Shown here one piece after another: positions 9,330 to 18,468 of a stretch of DNA of 64,000 bases (position 1 is its first letter; each line of letters begins with the position of its first letter). A program made the position numbers and the translations under genes. The notes under the pieces are model-generated. The model was given only the letters and a program-made list of their open reading frames with translations. It had not been told where the DNA came from and ran no database searches. Origin of the DNA: Paracoccaceae bacterium (GTDB taxonomy: Bacteria > Pseudomonadota > Alphaproteobacteria > Rhodobacterales > Rhodobacteraceae). Location: NCBI GenBank assembly GCA_020446815.1, contig JAGRDY010000029.1, positions 62,001 through 126,000 of the forward strand, read 5' to 3'.

Positions 9330-10468
9330 GCTATCTTGAGTATAACGTCAAGACCGTACCTGTCGGCCTTCGCAAGATATTATACGTCAACTGGCCGCTG
9401 GTGGTCCTGCTCACGGCCGTCGCTTCGATCGGCTTTCTGATGCTCTATTCGGTTGCCGGGGGGCGGCTCGAAATCTGGGCCGAACCGCAAATGAAACGGT
9501 TCGCCATCGGCATGACCGGAATGCTGGTGATCGGCCTTGTACCGATATGGTTCTGGCGCAACGTGTCCGCTGTCGCCTATATCGTCGCGCTCTTGTTGTT
9601 GGTGGCGGTGGATCTGTTCGGCTCTGTCGGGATGGGTGCACAGCGCTGGATCGAATTTGGCGCGGGCTTGCGCCTGCAACCGTCGGAATTGATGAAAGTC
9701 GCATTGGTGATGCTGCTGGCCGCCTATTACGATTGGCTCGACATCCAGAAGACATCGCATCCGCTCTGGGTCTTGATCGCGGTCGCCATCATCCTGATGC
9801 CGACATTTCTGGTGCTCAAGCAGCCCGACCTTGGAACAGCGATCCTGCTGGTGGCGGGCGGCGCCATCGTGATGTTCGTCGCAGGTGTCAGCCTGTGGTA
9901 TTTCGGAACCGTGATCGCGCTGGTGGTGGCACTGGTCTTTGCCGTGTTCGAAAGCCGCGGCACAACCTGGCAGCTCATCAAGGACTATCAATTCAGGCGG
10001 ATCGATACGTTCCTCGATCCGGGCAGCGATCCGCTCGGGGCCGGCTATAACATCACCCAGGCGCAGATCGCGCTTGGGTCGGGGGGCTGGGCCGGCAAGG
10101 GTTTCATGCAAGGTACGCAATCACGGTTGAATTTCCTGCCCGAAAAACACACCGATTTCATTTTCACCACTTTGGCCGAGGAATTCGGGTTTGTTGGCAC
10201 GCTATCGCTTCTGTCGCTTTATGTACTGATCGTCGGATTCTGTATCGGCTCGGCCATGTCGAACAGGGACAGGTATTCATCCCTGCTGACCTATGGCGTG
10301 GCAGGGACATTTTTTCTGTTCTTCACCGTCAATATGGCGATGGTGACGGGGCTGATGCCGGTTGTGGGGGTTCCCTTGCCGCTCGTCTCTTACGGCGGGA
10401 CGGCCATGATCATTCTGCTTGGGGCCTTCGGGCTCGTGCAAAGCGCCCATATTCACCGACCGAGGTAG
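9326..10468 (+). CDS. rodA: Peptidoglycan glycosyltransferase RodA (SEDS family)
   Basis: Polymerises lipid II into glycan strands in partnership with PBP2. It has 380 residues with about ten transmembrane helices. The conserved SEDS signature near the C-terminal half reads SGGWAGKGFMQGTQS followed by LPEKHTDFIF, which includes the aspartate required for activity in characterised RodA proteins. The PLPLVSYGGTAM motif is also present near the C-terminus. It starts at 9326 by ATGA overlap with mrdA and closes the shape operon. Confidence 0.96.
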   Translation: MSYLEYNVKTVPVGLRKILYVNWPLVVLLTAVASIGFLMLYSVAGGRLEIWAEPQMKRFAIGMTGMLVIGLVPIWFWRNVSAVAYIVALLLLVAVDLFGSVGMGAQRWIEFGAGLRLQPSELMKVALVMLLAAYYDWLDIQKTSHPLWVLIAVAIILMPTFLVLKQPDLGTAILLVAGGAIVMFVAGVSLWYFGTVIALVVALVFAVFESRGTTWQLIKDYQFRRIDTFLDPGSDPLGAGYNITQAQIALGSGGWAGKGFMQGTQSRLNFLPEKHTDFIFTTLAEEFGFVGTLSLLSLYVLIVGFCIGSAMSNRDRYSSLLTYGVAGTFFLFFTVNMAMVTGLMPVVGVPLPLVSYGGTAMIILLGAFGLVQSAHIHRPR

Positions 10469-10471
10469 ACG

Positions 10472-11410
10472 ATGCCCATAAATGTGTTCTTTGCTGCCGG
10501 TGCCGAAAGCTGGCCCGACTACCAGGTGCCACTGAGCAACGCCTTCGCCGAGGCCGGGCTGGATGCGACCCTGTCGGACAGCGCGCCCGACCCGGCGTCG
10601 GTGGACTATCTGATCTTTTCACCCACTCGCGGCACGTTCGATTTTTCACCGTATCGGAACTGCAAGGCGGTGCTAAGCCTTTGGGCGGGGGTCGAACGCA
10701 TTGTCACCAATCCGACCCTGACCCAGCCGCTTTGCCGGATGGTCGACCGCGAATTGACCGAAGGCATGGTCGAATATGTGGTGGGCCATGTATTGCGCCA
10801 TCACCTGGGTATGGACACCCATATTCGCGGGCAGGACGGCGTCTGGCGTCATGCGGCCCTGCCGCCGATCGCTCGGCAGCGCCGGGTGGTCATTCTGGGG
10901 ATGGGGGCCTTGGGTTCCGCCGCGGGTCAGGCGTTGGCGGCATTGAATTTTCCGGTAACCGGGTGGAGCCGTACGCAAAAAACCATCCCCGGCATAACAT
11001 GCCTTTGGGGTGAAGATGGCCTGCGGGCGGCATTGGGCCGCGCCGACATCCTTGTCACGCTCTTGCCGAGCACACCCGAGACCGAAAGCCTGCTGAACGG
11101 GGCGCGTCTCGGCCTGATGCCCAGGGGTTCGGTGATCATCAACCCCGGCCGGGGGCCATTGATCGACGATGACGCTCTTCTGGCGGCCCTGGATTCAGGG
11201 CAAATCGGCCACGCCACGCTCGATGTGTTCCGCATCGAACCGCTGCCCCCCGAACATCCCTATTGGGGCCACCCCAATGTCACGGTGACACCGCATATCG
11301 CCGCCGATACGCGGGCAGGCAGCGCCGCCAAGGTCGTCGCCGAAAACATCCGCCGCAGCGAGGCCGGCGAACCATTACTGTATCTGGTCGACCGGGCGCG
11401 CGGTTACTAG
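10472..11410 (+). CDS. ghrA: Glyoxylate/hydroxypyruvate reductase, D-2-hydroxyacid dehydrogenase family
   Basis: A 312-residue NAD(P)H-dependent dehydrogenase most like GhrA, which reduces glyoxylate and hydroxypyruvate. The Rossmann glycine motif is LGMGALGSAAG near residue 137. The family's catalytic Arg (NPGRGPLID), Glu (FRIEPLP) and His (VTPHIAADT) are all present. It begins 3 bases after the rodA stop, so it is probably co-transcribed, although no functional link to cell shape is evident. Substrate choice within the family cannot be read from sequence. Confidence 0.85.
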   Translation: MPINVFFAAGAESWPDYQVPLSNAFAEAGLDATLSDSAPDPASVDYLIFSPTRGTFDFSPYRNCKAVLSLWAGVERIVTNPTLTQPLCRMVDRELTEGMVEYVVGHVLRHHLGMDTHIRGQDGVWRHAALPPIARQRRVVILGMGALGSAAGQALAALNFPVTGWSRTQKTIPGITCLWGEDGLRAALGRADILVTLLPSTPETESLLNGARLGLMPRGSVIINPGRGPLIDDDALLAALDSGQIGHATLDVFRIEPLPPEHPYWGHPNVTVTPHIAADTRAGSAAKVVAENIRRSEAGEPLLYLVDRARGY

Positions 11411-11424
11411 AGCGTGACGCGAAA

Positions 11425-11456
11425 TTCCTGGTCCATCAACAATGGCGTTCCAGGAA
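11425..11456. terminator. Possible bidirectional hairpin between convergent genes
   Basis: TTCCTGG and CCAGGAA form a 7-bp stem around an 18-base loop in the short gap between the converging hydroxyacid dehydrogenase and SseB genes. There is no T-run, so strength is doubtful. Confidence 0.3.
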
Positions 11457-11493
11457 ATCCCTGAATCGCCATGAGGTGCGGATCGGGCCGGCC

Positions 11494-12288
11494 CTACCGG
11501 AGTTTCGGCGGCCTTGCCGGATCCATTCCGGGGGCGGTGGCGGTGCGGGCGGGCTGCGGAGCGGGTTTGCCTTCCGGTATGTCGATACCGTGCGCCAAGC
11601 GGCGCAGATCGGCGGGAACATGAACATCAGCTGCCAGAAAGGTCACATCCAGCTCTCCCGCTTCAAGGCCCGAAAAGACCAGGGTTTCGGAAACCGCCTT
11701 GGCGATCGCCGGCTGATTTCGGGCATCTGCCCCCTCAACGGCCAGCAGATGGCCTTGCTGCCCCCCCTCATATGTCACCCGAGCCAGAAAGGCCCGCCGC
11801 GCCAGACCCGGCAACTGTTCCAGCCGCTGCGCCAGCGCCTCTGCCAGCCTTGCGGGCAACCCGTCCGGGGTATCGAATGCCACGGGGCGTGCTTTTGTCA
11901 GATGTGGTCTTGCCGCCAAGGTGTCGGCAAGCCACCCCAGTGCCTCGGGCGGCATCAGAAACGCCGAAGGCGCCACCCCGAGATTCACCCCGATGCCGAT
12001 GCCCTGACCCGCCAGGGCCCCCGCGATCACCCGCCCGGGCAAGGCGGCAAACGGGGCAGGGTTGTCACAGAATTCCGCCAGCCGCTCTTCCAGATCGAAA
12101 GTCATGACGAAACGACCCTCTTCAAGGTCGAATATCTCCGGTGTGATATCGTCGCCAAGGGCTTCGGATTTCAACAGCAGGAAAAGCTCGGTATCTGCGA
12201 TGGCATGATAAAACGCCAACCGGGCCGTATCGTCTTCCGGGGCCGTTTCCATCGCGCCATGGGCGCGGTCCAGTGCGGTTTCAACCAT
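11494..12288 (-). CDS. SseB family protein
   Basis: A 264-residue soluble protein with the N-terminal SseB domain (about residues 20-125, including the FYHAIADTELFLLL and RFVMTFDLEERLAEF segments) and the SseB C-terminal domain (about 135-235). A Pro/Ala-rich tail follows. The biochemical role of this family outside type III secretion in Salmonella is unknown. The gene overlaps the end of the upstream glycosylase homologue by 8 bases and is the last gene of a long minus-strand run that starts with the antiporter operon. Confidence 0.8.
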   Translation of the reverse strand: MVETALDRAHGAMETAPEDDTARLAFYHAIADTELFLLLKSEALGDDITPEIFDLEEGRFVMTFDLEERLAEFCDNPAPFAALPGRVIAGALAGQGIGIGVNLGVAPSAFLMPPEALGWLADTLAARPHLTKARPVAFDTPDGLPARLAEALAQRLEQLPGLARRAFLARVTYEGGQQGHLLAVEGADARNQPAIAKAVSETLVFSGLEAGELDVTFLAADVHVPADLRRLAHGIDIPEGKPAPQPARTATAPGMDPARPPKLR

Positions 12289-12889
12289 GGTCCATCGCTT
12301 TTCGCACCTGCGCCCGCGCCACGGGCAAAAGATCGGTTTCGAACCACGGGTTGCGCCTTAGCCAGCCCGAGTTGCGCCAGGACGGATGGGGCAGACAAAA
12401 GGTGCCTGGTGCATGGTCGCGCCAACGGGCGACCGTTGCCGCCACACCGCCCTTGACCGCCTCGCGGCCCAGATGCCATTGCTGGGCATAGCCGCCGACA
12501 AGAAAAATGACCCGAAGCTCGGGCAGGCTGTCGAGCACCCGTCGCCGCCAGTGTTGCGCACACCGGCGCGGCGGCGGCAGGTCGGAACCCTTGGCGTCAT
12601 AGCCCGGAAAACAAAACGCCATCGGTACGATCGCCAGCCTGTCGCGATCATAGAATTCCGCCTCGTCCAGCCCCAGCCATTCGCGCAAACGATCGCCCGA
12701 TGGATCGGTAAAGGGCCTGCCCGAAGCATGAACCCGCGCGCCCGGAGCCTGACCGGCGATCAGAACACGCGCAGCAGGGCGAAACCACATGACCGGGCGT
12801 GGTTCATGGCCCGTGGCCGTCGCCGCGAATTGCGCCGCGCAGAGGCGGCAGGCCCTGATTTCGTCGGCAAGCTGCTGCGCCATGGCCAT
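12281..12889 (-). CDS. Uracil-DNA glycosylase superfamily protein, Fe-S type
   Basis: A 202-residue member of the UDG superfamily (COG1573-like), which removes uracil or related lesions from DNA. The glycosylase signature reads GQAPGARVHASGRPF near residue 46 and a second motif, CLPHPSWRN, lies near residue 160. Cysteines 14, 17, 93 and 110 match the spacing of the four Fe-S ligands of family 4 UDGs closely. The first motif has His-Ala-Ser-Gly where family 4 usually has Glu-Asp-x-x-Gly, so lesion specificity is uncertain. A longer frame exists, but the ATG at 12889 overlaps the upstream stop as TGATG and is preferred. Confidence 0.82.
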   Translation of the reverse strand: MAMAQQLADEIRACRLCAAQFAATATGHEPRPVMWFRPAARVLIAGQAPGARVHASGRPFTDPSGDRLREWLGLDEAEFYDRDRLAIVPMAFCFPGYDAKGSDLPPPRRCAQHWRRRVLDSLPELRVIFLVGGYAQQWHLGREAVKGGVAATVARWRDHAPGTFCLPHPSWRNSGWLRRNPWFETDLLPVARAQVRKAMDHG

Positions 12890-14598
12890 CAGCCATGACT
12901 GGCGAAATTCAGGATCAGCGTCACCCCCAGCAATATCGCGATCCAGAGCACCATCACCCCGGTGGGCCACGTCTGGGCAAAGCGCCCTTCTGGCCCTGTG
13001 GAGCGATAAAGCCCCGATATCATTCGGCTAATCGTGCCGATGCCGAACTGTTCCCACCTTGCCCAAAGGCGCGACGTCTGCATGGCAACAACGGCGATCA
13101 CATCAGGAAGAAAGCGCCGGTAGGTCCAGTCGAAATCGAGATCGATCCCGCGGATTTCGGGCGGATGGATACCGTTGCGCATCAAGACGCCAAAGGCCAG
13201 CAGGGCAAAACACAATAGCTGAAGCTGACCGACCACATGGCTTGTCGTATAGGGTACGAAATCGACCGCGTAGGGCAGCAGGGCATAGAGCGGATCGGGG
13301 TAGACCCCGATAAAGATGCTGAGAAATGCTGCCAGCCCCATCGCGAGCAGCATATGGGCTGGTGCTTCTTTCGGGCGCTTGCCGCTGTCATGTGCAAAGA
13401 AAGTGAAGAACGGGATCTTGATCCCTGAATGCGACAGGACACCCGCCGAGGCAAAGACCAGCGCAGCCCAGATGATCGGGTAATGCTGCGCCGCCGTCTG
13501 ATCGATGATGAGCGATTTGGTGACAAACCCCGAGAAAAGCGGAAAAGCCGAGATCGCCGCGGCACCGACCAGGCAAAGCACTGTCGTCAGTGGCATCGTC
13601 CGGTAAAGGCCACCGAGTTCGGAAGCCTTTGAGGTTCCGGTGCGGAACATTGCCGCGCCCACCGTCATGAACAGCAAGCCCTTGAAAAGAACATGCGCGA
13701 CGGCGTGCGACACGGCGCCATTCAGCGCCATGTCGGTGCCGACGCCGATACCCACCACCATGAACCCGAGCTGGTTGTTGGTGCTGTAGGCCAGAACCCG
13801 ACGCAAATCGTTTTCAATTTCTGCAAAGAAAATCGGAAACAGCGTCATCACCGCTCCGATATAGATCAGGATTTCGGTGCCCGCGAAACCTCGTGCCAGG
13901 GCGTAAATCGCCAGCTTGGTTGTGAACGACTGGAGAATGACCGTGCCGGTGATCGTCGCGGCGGGGTAGGTATCCTGAACCCAGTTGTGGAGAAGCGGAA
14001 AGGCGCATTTGACCCCGAATGACAGGAATATCAGCCAGGTTCCCGGCGATCCGAGCGTCATCCGGTCAAACGCGATTGTCCCGGTCTCGCGGTAAAACAG
14101 CACCGCCCCCACAAGCAGCGCCACCCCCGAACCGATCTGAATCGTCAGGTACCGCATGCCGGTGTAATAGGCGCCTTCGGTCCTGCGCGCCCAGACCAGA
14201 AAGACCGACGCGATCGCCGTGCCTTCCCAATAGAAAAACAGCGTCAGAAGGTCACCGGCAAAAACCGCGCCGATTGCCGCGCCGGCGTAAAGCAGGGCCG
14301 CGATCTGCTGCACGGTATCGCGCACATGCCAGGCATAGAGATTGCCGATAAAGGCAGCGAGACAGAAGATCAGCCCGAAGACGCGCGACAGTTTGTCGAC
14401 CCGCATCAATTCGAGCGTAAAGCCGAAAAACTGAACCTGACCGGCCGCACCTGGCGCCAAGGACCAGACCTGCCACCCGGCCAGGGCGGGCAATACCAAC
14501 AGCCATGTCGCGCGCGCTTTTCCATGCGGCAGCAACAGCAGGATCGGCGCCGCCGCGAAAAAAACAAAAGCCGTTGGAATCAGATCAAGTGCCATCAT
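12889..14598 (-). CDS. Third MrpD/NuoM-type antiporter subunit
   Basis: A 569-residue polytopic membrane protein with about 14 helices, of the proton-conducting family shared by MrpA/D, MbhH and NuoL/M/N. Channel residues are conserved: Glu in FFYWEGTAIAS, Lys in FGVKCAFPLLHNW and Lys in the FTTKLAIYA helix. It differs from the other two D-type subunits here in the HNWVQDTYPAATITG loop and has a longer hydrophilic C-terminal region ending in another helix. The ATG at 14598 (or 14595) overlaps the upstream gene by 14 bases. Its exact place in the complex is inferred. Confidence 0.85.
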   Translation of the reverse strand: MMALDLIPTAFVFFAAAPILLLLPHGKARATWLLVLPALAGWQVWSLAPGAAGQVQFFGFTLELMRVDKLSRVFGLIFCLAAFIGNLYAWHVRDTVQQIAALLYAGAAIGAVFAGDLLTLFFYWEGTAIASVFLVWARRTEGAYYTGMRYLTIQIGSGVALLVGAVLFYRETGTIAFDRMTLGSPGTWLIFLSFGVKCAFPLLHNWVQDTYPAATITGTVILQSFTTKLAIYALARGFAGTEILIYIGAVMTLFPIFFAEIENDLRRVLAYSTNNQLGFMVVGIGVGTDMALNGAVSHAVAHVLFKGLLFMTVGAAMFRTGTSKASELGGLYRTMPLTTVLCLVGAAAISAFPLFSGFVTKSLIIDQTAAQHYPIIWAALVFASAGVLSHSGIKIPFFTFFAHDSGKRPKEAPAHMLLAMGLAAFLSIFIGVYPDPLYALLPYAVDFVPYTTSHVVGQLQLLCFALLAFGVLMRNGIHPPEIRGIDLDFDWTYRRFLPDVIAVVAMQTSRLWARWEQFGIGTISRMISGLYRSTGPEGRFAQTWPTGVMVLWIAILLGVTLILNFASHG

Positions 14599-15010
14599 GC
14601 GTGACCTTTCCCAATTGGTCAGCGGGGTACTCTTCCCGATCGACTGCCTTGTTGCCGTAGTAATCTTCCGGCCGCAAAACGAAAATGCGCAGGGTCTTGG
14701 CGGCAAGGATGATGATGGTGAACATCACGAAACCATAGATGCCGTAAAACCCGGGAAAATGCTCCACGTCGAAATGGCCATGTTTTTCATAGAGAAAATC
14801 AGCCACGAAAAGCATCCCGCACACCACGGCCAGCGCCCAGAATATCTTGCCCGCATTGCCCGGCTTGTCGACCCAGCTCATCATCCGGCCAAGCGCGGGC
14901 AGTTTTTCGTTGCGTTGCACGCGCCGATGCGCAGCCTTGTTTTTCGTCTTGTCCAAAGCGGATTTGCCTGCCGCTTTTCCGGAAGTTCTCTTGCTGGTTT
15001 TCCTGGCCAT
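14585..15010 (-). CDS. Small basic two-helix membrane protein inside the antiporter operon
   Basis: 141 residues with no family I recognise. Residues 1-38 are very rich in Lys/Arg (KTSKRTSGKAAGKSALDKTK and onward) and are probably cytoplasmic. Two hydrophobic helices follow at about 57-72 and 88-108, separated by a His/Phe/Glu-rich loop (EKHGHFDVEHFPG). The tail is charged, with LRPEDYYGNKAVDREEYP. It starts 10 bases after the second D subunit and overlaps the third by 14 bases, so co-translation with both is likely. An accessory subunit linking the third D subunit to the complex is an inference. Confidence 0.75.
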   Translation of the reverse strand: MARKTSKRTSGKAAGKSALDKTKNKAAHRRVQRNEKLPALGRMMSWVDKPGNAGKIFWALAVVCGMLFVADFLYEKHGHFDVEHFPGFYGIYGFVMFTIIILAAKTLRIFVLRPEDYYGNKAVDREEYPADQLGKVTHDGT

Positions 15011-15020
15011 CCGAAGCTCC

Positions 15021-16487
15021 CTAACGCGGCGCGACTATGGGCGACAAGAATGTCTGAATATCGCCCGCGAAGAAGAATAGCACGATACAACCGACGGCCG
15101 TCAGGGCGGGCGGCAGCCAGACCATCCACGGCGCTTCGTTCATTTTTGCGTCGGCGGGGATGTCCTGGCCTTTCAGGAAGTATCCACGACCCACCACCGG
15201 CAACAGATAGGCCACGTTCAGCAGCGAACTAAGCCCCAGAACCACCATCATCAGCCATTGGCCGGTATCCGCCGCGGCCATGATCAAGAGCCATTTGCTC
15301 CATGATCCGCCCAGTGGCGGCAGGCCGATGATCGACAATGCGCCGATGAAAAAGGCCCCGAAGGTGATCGGCATGATGCGGCCAAGGCCGGTCATCTGGC
15401 TGATGTCGGTCTTGTGGGTGGCCACATAGATCGACCCCGCGCACATGAACAGCGTGATCTTGCCCATTGCGTGCATGGCGATGTGCATCCCGCCGCCCAG
15501 CACCCCCATCGAGGTGGCCAAGGCCATGCCCAATGTGATGTAGCTAAGCTGGCTGACGGTGGAATAAGCCAGCCGCGCCTTGAGATTATCCTTGGTCATC
15601 GCCACGACCGAGGCGGCGACGATCGAAAAAGCTGCCAGCCACATCAGCCAGACAGAGGCGCCGGTTGCGGCCAGAAAGTCGATGCCAAAGATGTAGATGC
15701 CGACCTTCAGCATGGTGAAGACGCCCGCCTTGACCACCGCCACCGCGTGCAGCAATGCCGACACCGGCGTCGGCGCCACCATCGCCGCGGGGAGCCAGCG
15801 GTGAAACGGCATCAGTGCCGCCTTGCCGATCCCGAATGCGTAAAGCGCCAGCAACACCGCCACCATCGACCCGGCAATCTTGCCGTCGAGTATGCCGCCA
15901 CGGGTGAAATCGAGCGTCCCGGCGATCGCATAGGTCCAGATGATGGCGATCAGCTGCAACCCGATCGAGGTGCCGATCAGAACGCCGAGATAGGTGCGCG
16001 CCCCGCGGATCGCCTCGGGCGTTCCCTTGTGGGCGACCAGCGGATAGGTCGACAGGGTCAGCACCTCATAGAACAGGAAAAGCGTGAACATGTTGGCGGC
16101 AAGGGCGATGCCCATGACCGAGGCGATGGCCAGCGAGAAACACGAAAAAAACCGGGCGTGATGGTCTTCCTTGTTGCCGCGCATGTAGCCGACGCCATAA
16201 ATATGGGTCAGTATCCAAAGGCCCGAGGCGACGATCGCGAACAAAAGACCCAGTGGCTCGACCTGGAAGGCCAGATCGAGTCCTGGCAAAATTTCAAACA
16301 GAACCAGGGTTTCGCTGGTGCCGTTGCCCACATTGGCCAGTATCTGCAAGACACTCAGGAAAGTTGCCACGGCGCCGGCCAGTGTAACGGCGTCGCGCAG
16401 GTTCGCCTGATCGCGCAGCACGATGTTGGAAACGGCCGCGAGTGTCGGCAGGGCCAGGGTCAGCAGAATGGCGGTGTGTGTCTCCAT
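15021..16487 (-). CDS. Second MrpD/NuoL-type antiporter subunit
   Basis: A 488-residue polytopic protein with about 14 helices. Proton-pathway residues are present: Glu in LFLFYEVLTLS, Lys in GIGKAALMPFHRWLP, Lys in VVKAGVFTM and Lys in GGSWSKWLL. The MVAPTPVSALLHAV loop is closer to NuoL/MrpA than to classical MrpD. It could therefore stand in for the N-terminal part of MrpA, which is otherwise missing from this operon. It lies 11 bases after the first D subunit. Confidence 0.88.
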   Translation of the reverse strand: METHTAILLTLALPTLAAVSNIVLRDQANLRDAVTLAGAVATFLSVLQILANVGNGTSETLVLFEILPGLDLAFQVEPLGLLFAIVASGLWILTHIYGVGYMRGNKEDHHARFFSCFSLAIASVMGIALAANMFTLFLFYEVLTLSTYPLVAHKGTPEAIRGARTYLGVLIGTSIGLQLIAIIWTYAIAGTLDFTRGGILDGKIAGSMVAVLLALYAFGIGKAALMPFHRWLPAAMVAPTPVSALLHAVAVVKAGVFTMLKVGIYIFGIDFLAATGASVWLMWLAAFSIVAASVVAMTKDNLKARLAYSTVSQLSYITLGMALATSMGVLGGGMHIAMHAMGKITLFMCAGSIYVATHKTDISQMTGLGRIMPITFGAFFIGALSIIGLPPLGGSWSKWLLIMAAADTGQWLMMVVLGLSSLLNVAYLLPVVGRGYFLKGQDIPADAKMNEAPWMVWLPPALTAVGCIVLFFFAGDIQTFLSPIVAPR

Positions 16488-16498
16488 CTACCAGCCCC

Positions 16499-18031
16499 TC
16501 AATGCGACAACATGCCGGACGATCCCGCCAGCAGGCCCTGCGCCGCCGCCTGGGCTGCGCCGAGCGTGATGTCGGTTGCCAATCCGAAATAGATGCAGGC
16601 CAGCGCCATGATCCACATCGGGATCAGCATTGTCGCCGGTGCTTCGCCCGCCGGGATGTCCTTGGCCGGCGCTTGCAGATAAAGCGCTTCGATGATCTGC
16701 CAGACATAGATCACCGCCAGCAGCGATGAAACGACGATCAGCACGGCCACCGGCCACCAGCCCTTTTCCAATGCGCCTTGCACCAGATACCACTTGCTGA
16801 CAAATCCCGCCGTGCCGGGTACACCGATCAGGCTCAGCCCACCGATCACAATCGCGCCAGATGTCCAGGGCATCGTCTTGCCCATGCCCTGAACCCGGTC
16901 GAAAAACGACCCTCCGGTTCGAAAAACCAGTGCCCCCACGCCCATGAAAAGCGCAGCCTTGGTTATGCCGTGGTTGAACAGATGCACGATGGCCGCCGTC
17001 AGACCGGTTTGCGACAGCATACCGATACCCAGCAGCATGTATCCGATCTGGGCAATGCTCGAATAAGCCAGCAGGCGCTTGAGGTCGGTCTGAAAGATGG
17101 CAATGACCGAGGCGGCGAACATCGCCATCACGGCCAGTGGCATGATCAGGAATTCCAGCGTGTTGCCTTCGAACAGGAACGCGGGTTGGAAAACCGAAAA
17201 CATGAAACGCATCAGCACATAGATCGCCACCTTGGTGGCCGTCGCCGCCAGAAACGACGTCACCGCCGACGGGGCATAGGTATAGGCGTTTGGCAGCCAC
17301 AGATGCAGCGGGTAAAGCGCCGCCTTCAACCCCATGCCGACAACGATGAAACCAAAGGCCGCGATCACCGTCCGGTTGGCCCCTTGACTGGCGATGCGCG
17401 CTGCCAGATCGGCCATGTTGAGCGTCCCGGTCGCCATGTAAAGCATACCCAGCCCGATCACAAAGAACGTGGCGCCGATGGTGCCCATGATCAGATAATC
17501 ATAGGCCGCCGTCAGTGCCCGTTTGTCGCGATGCGATCCCTGGGCGACCAGCACATAGGTCGACAGGGAGGAAATCTCCAGAAAAACGAAGACGTTGAAG
17601 GCGTCGCCCGTGACCACGACGCCCAAAAGCCCGGTCAGACACAGCATGTAACAGGCGTAAAACAGGGCATGATGCCGCAGCGGGATTTCCGACGCCACGC
17701 TTTGGCGGGCATAGGGCAGAACGATGGTGCTGATCCCGCTGACCAGCAGCAGAACGAAGGCATTGGTCGCGTCAACCCGGTATTCGATACCCAGAGGCGG
17801 TGCCCAGCCGCCGATGTGATAGTATATGACGCCACCGCCGATGACCTGCCCCAGCATCAGCCCGGCGATCACAAAGGCCGCGGCACTGGTGACGAAGGCC
17901 ACAAGCCATGCCAGGCCCCTGTGCCCCACAAAGACGATCAGCGGGGCGGCCAGAAAGGGCACCAAGACCTGCAATACAGGCAACTGTTCGGCCAGCGACA
18001 TCGCTGTGTGATGGGCTGCTTCTGTCGCCAT
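16499..18031 (-). CDS. mnhD: Monovalent cation/H+ antiporter subunit D
   Basis: A 510-residue proton-conducting subunit, about 14 helices, closest of the three to classical MrpD/MnhD. Key residues are Glu in VFVFLEISSLS, Lys in GMGLKAALYPLHLWLP and Lys in TATKVAIYVLMRF. The NAYTYAPSAVTSFLAAT loop is typical of MrpD. The start at 18031 overlaps the mnhC stop by one base (TAATG), consistent with coupled translation of C and D, which contact each other in known Mrp complexes. Confidence 0.93.
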   Translation of the reverse strand: MATEAAHHTAMSLAEQLPVLQVLVPFLAAPLIVFVGHRGLAWLVAFVTSAAAFVIAGLMLGQVIGGGVIYYHIGGWAPPLGIEYRVDATNAFVLLLVSGISTIVLPYARQSVASEIPLRHHALFYACYMLCLTGLLGVVVTGDAFNVFVFLEISSLSTYVLVAQGSHRDKRALTAAYDYLIMGTIGATFFVIGLGMLYMATGTLNMADLAARIASQGANRTVIAAFGFIVVGMGLKAALYPLHLWLPNAYTYAPSAVTSFLAATATKVAIYVLMRFMFSVFQPAFLFEGNTLEFLIMPLAVMAMFAASVIAIFQTDLKRLLAYSSIAQIGYMLLGIGMLSQTGLTAAIVHLFNHGITKAALFMGVGALVFRTGGSFFDRVQGMGKTMPWTSGAIVIGGLSLIGVPGTAGFVSKWYLVQGALEKGWWPVAVLIVVSSLLAVIYVWQIIEALYLQAPAKDIPAGEAPATMLIPMWIMALACIYFGLATDITLGAAQAAAQGLLAGSSGMLSH

Positions 18032-18468
18032 TATGTCCGGCCACCCATGGCTTCGCCATGCGCCTTGTCATCTTCTGCGGCCAGAATTCTTTCCGCGACA
18101 AGAATATCGTCCTCTTCGATGGTGCCGAATTCTTCCCGAATGCGGATGATCAGCGACAAGCCCAATGCGGTCGTGGCAATTCCGACGACAATCGCCGTCA
18201 GGATCAGAACATGCGGCAGCGGGTTGGAATAGATCACCGCCGGGTCAATCTCCATGTCGACAGGGAAAATCGGTGCTGTGCCGCCATCGACCCTGCCCAT
18301 GGAGATATAGAGCATGAAAACAGAGGTCTGAAACATGTTCAGCCCGACGATCTTCTTGACCAGATTGCCGCGTGCGACAACGACATATAGCCCGGTCATC
18401 ATCAACACCGAAAACAGCCAGTAATTCGCATGGCCGACGACGAATTCGAAGGTCGCGCTATCACCCAT
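18031..18468 (-). CDS. mnhC: Antiporter subunit C (NuoK-like)
   Basis: Small NuoK-family membrane protein of 145 residues with three helices, as expected for MrpC/MnhC. The helix with GIATTALGLSLIIRIREEFG matches the family. The C-terminal cytoplasmic tail is longer than the basic NuoK fold. Two ATGs are possible. The one at 18468 overlaps the mnhB stop as TGATG and has GAGGA six bases upstream; the alternative at 18474 lies too close to that ribosome site. Confidence 0.93.
   Translation of the reverse strand: MGDSATFEFVVGHANYWLFSVLMMTGLYVVVARGNLVKKIVGLNMFQTSVFMLYISMGRVDGGTAPIFPVDMEIDPAVIYSNPLPHVLILTAIVVGIATTALGLSLIIRIREEFGTIEEDDILVAERILAAEDDKAHGEAMGGRT

Noticed and set aside
11263-12456. 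Long plus-strand reading frame opposite the SseB and glycosylase genes
   Set aside because: It is the mirror of two well-supported minus-strand genes and its translation is low-complexity Arg/Gly/Pro-rich, as GC-rich antisense frames usually are.
12889-18031. Complex I (nuoL/M/N) genes
   Set aside because: The neighbouring E, F, G, B and C subunits are Mrp/Mbh-type and no nuoA-K genes are present.
15414-18232. Long plus-strand frames opposite the antiporter D genes
   Set aside because: They are His/Arg/Gln-rich antisense shadows of genes with clear membrane-protein composition and conserved channel residues.
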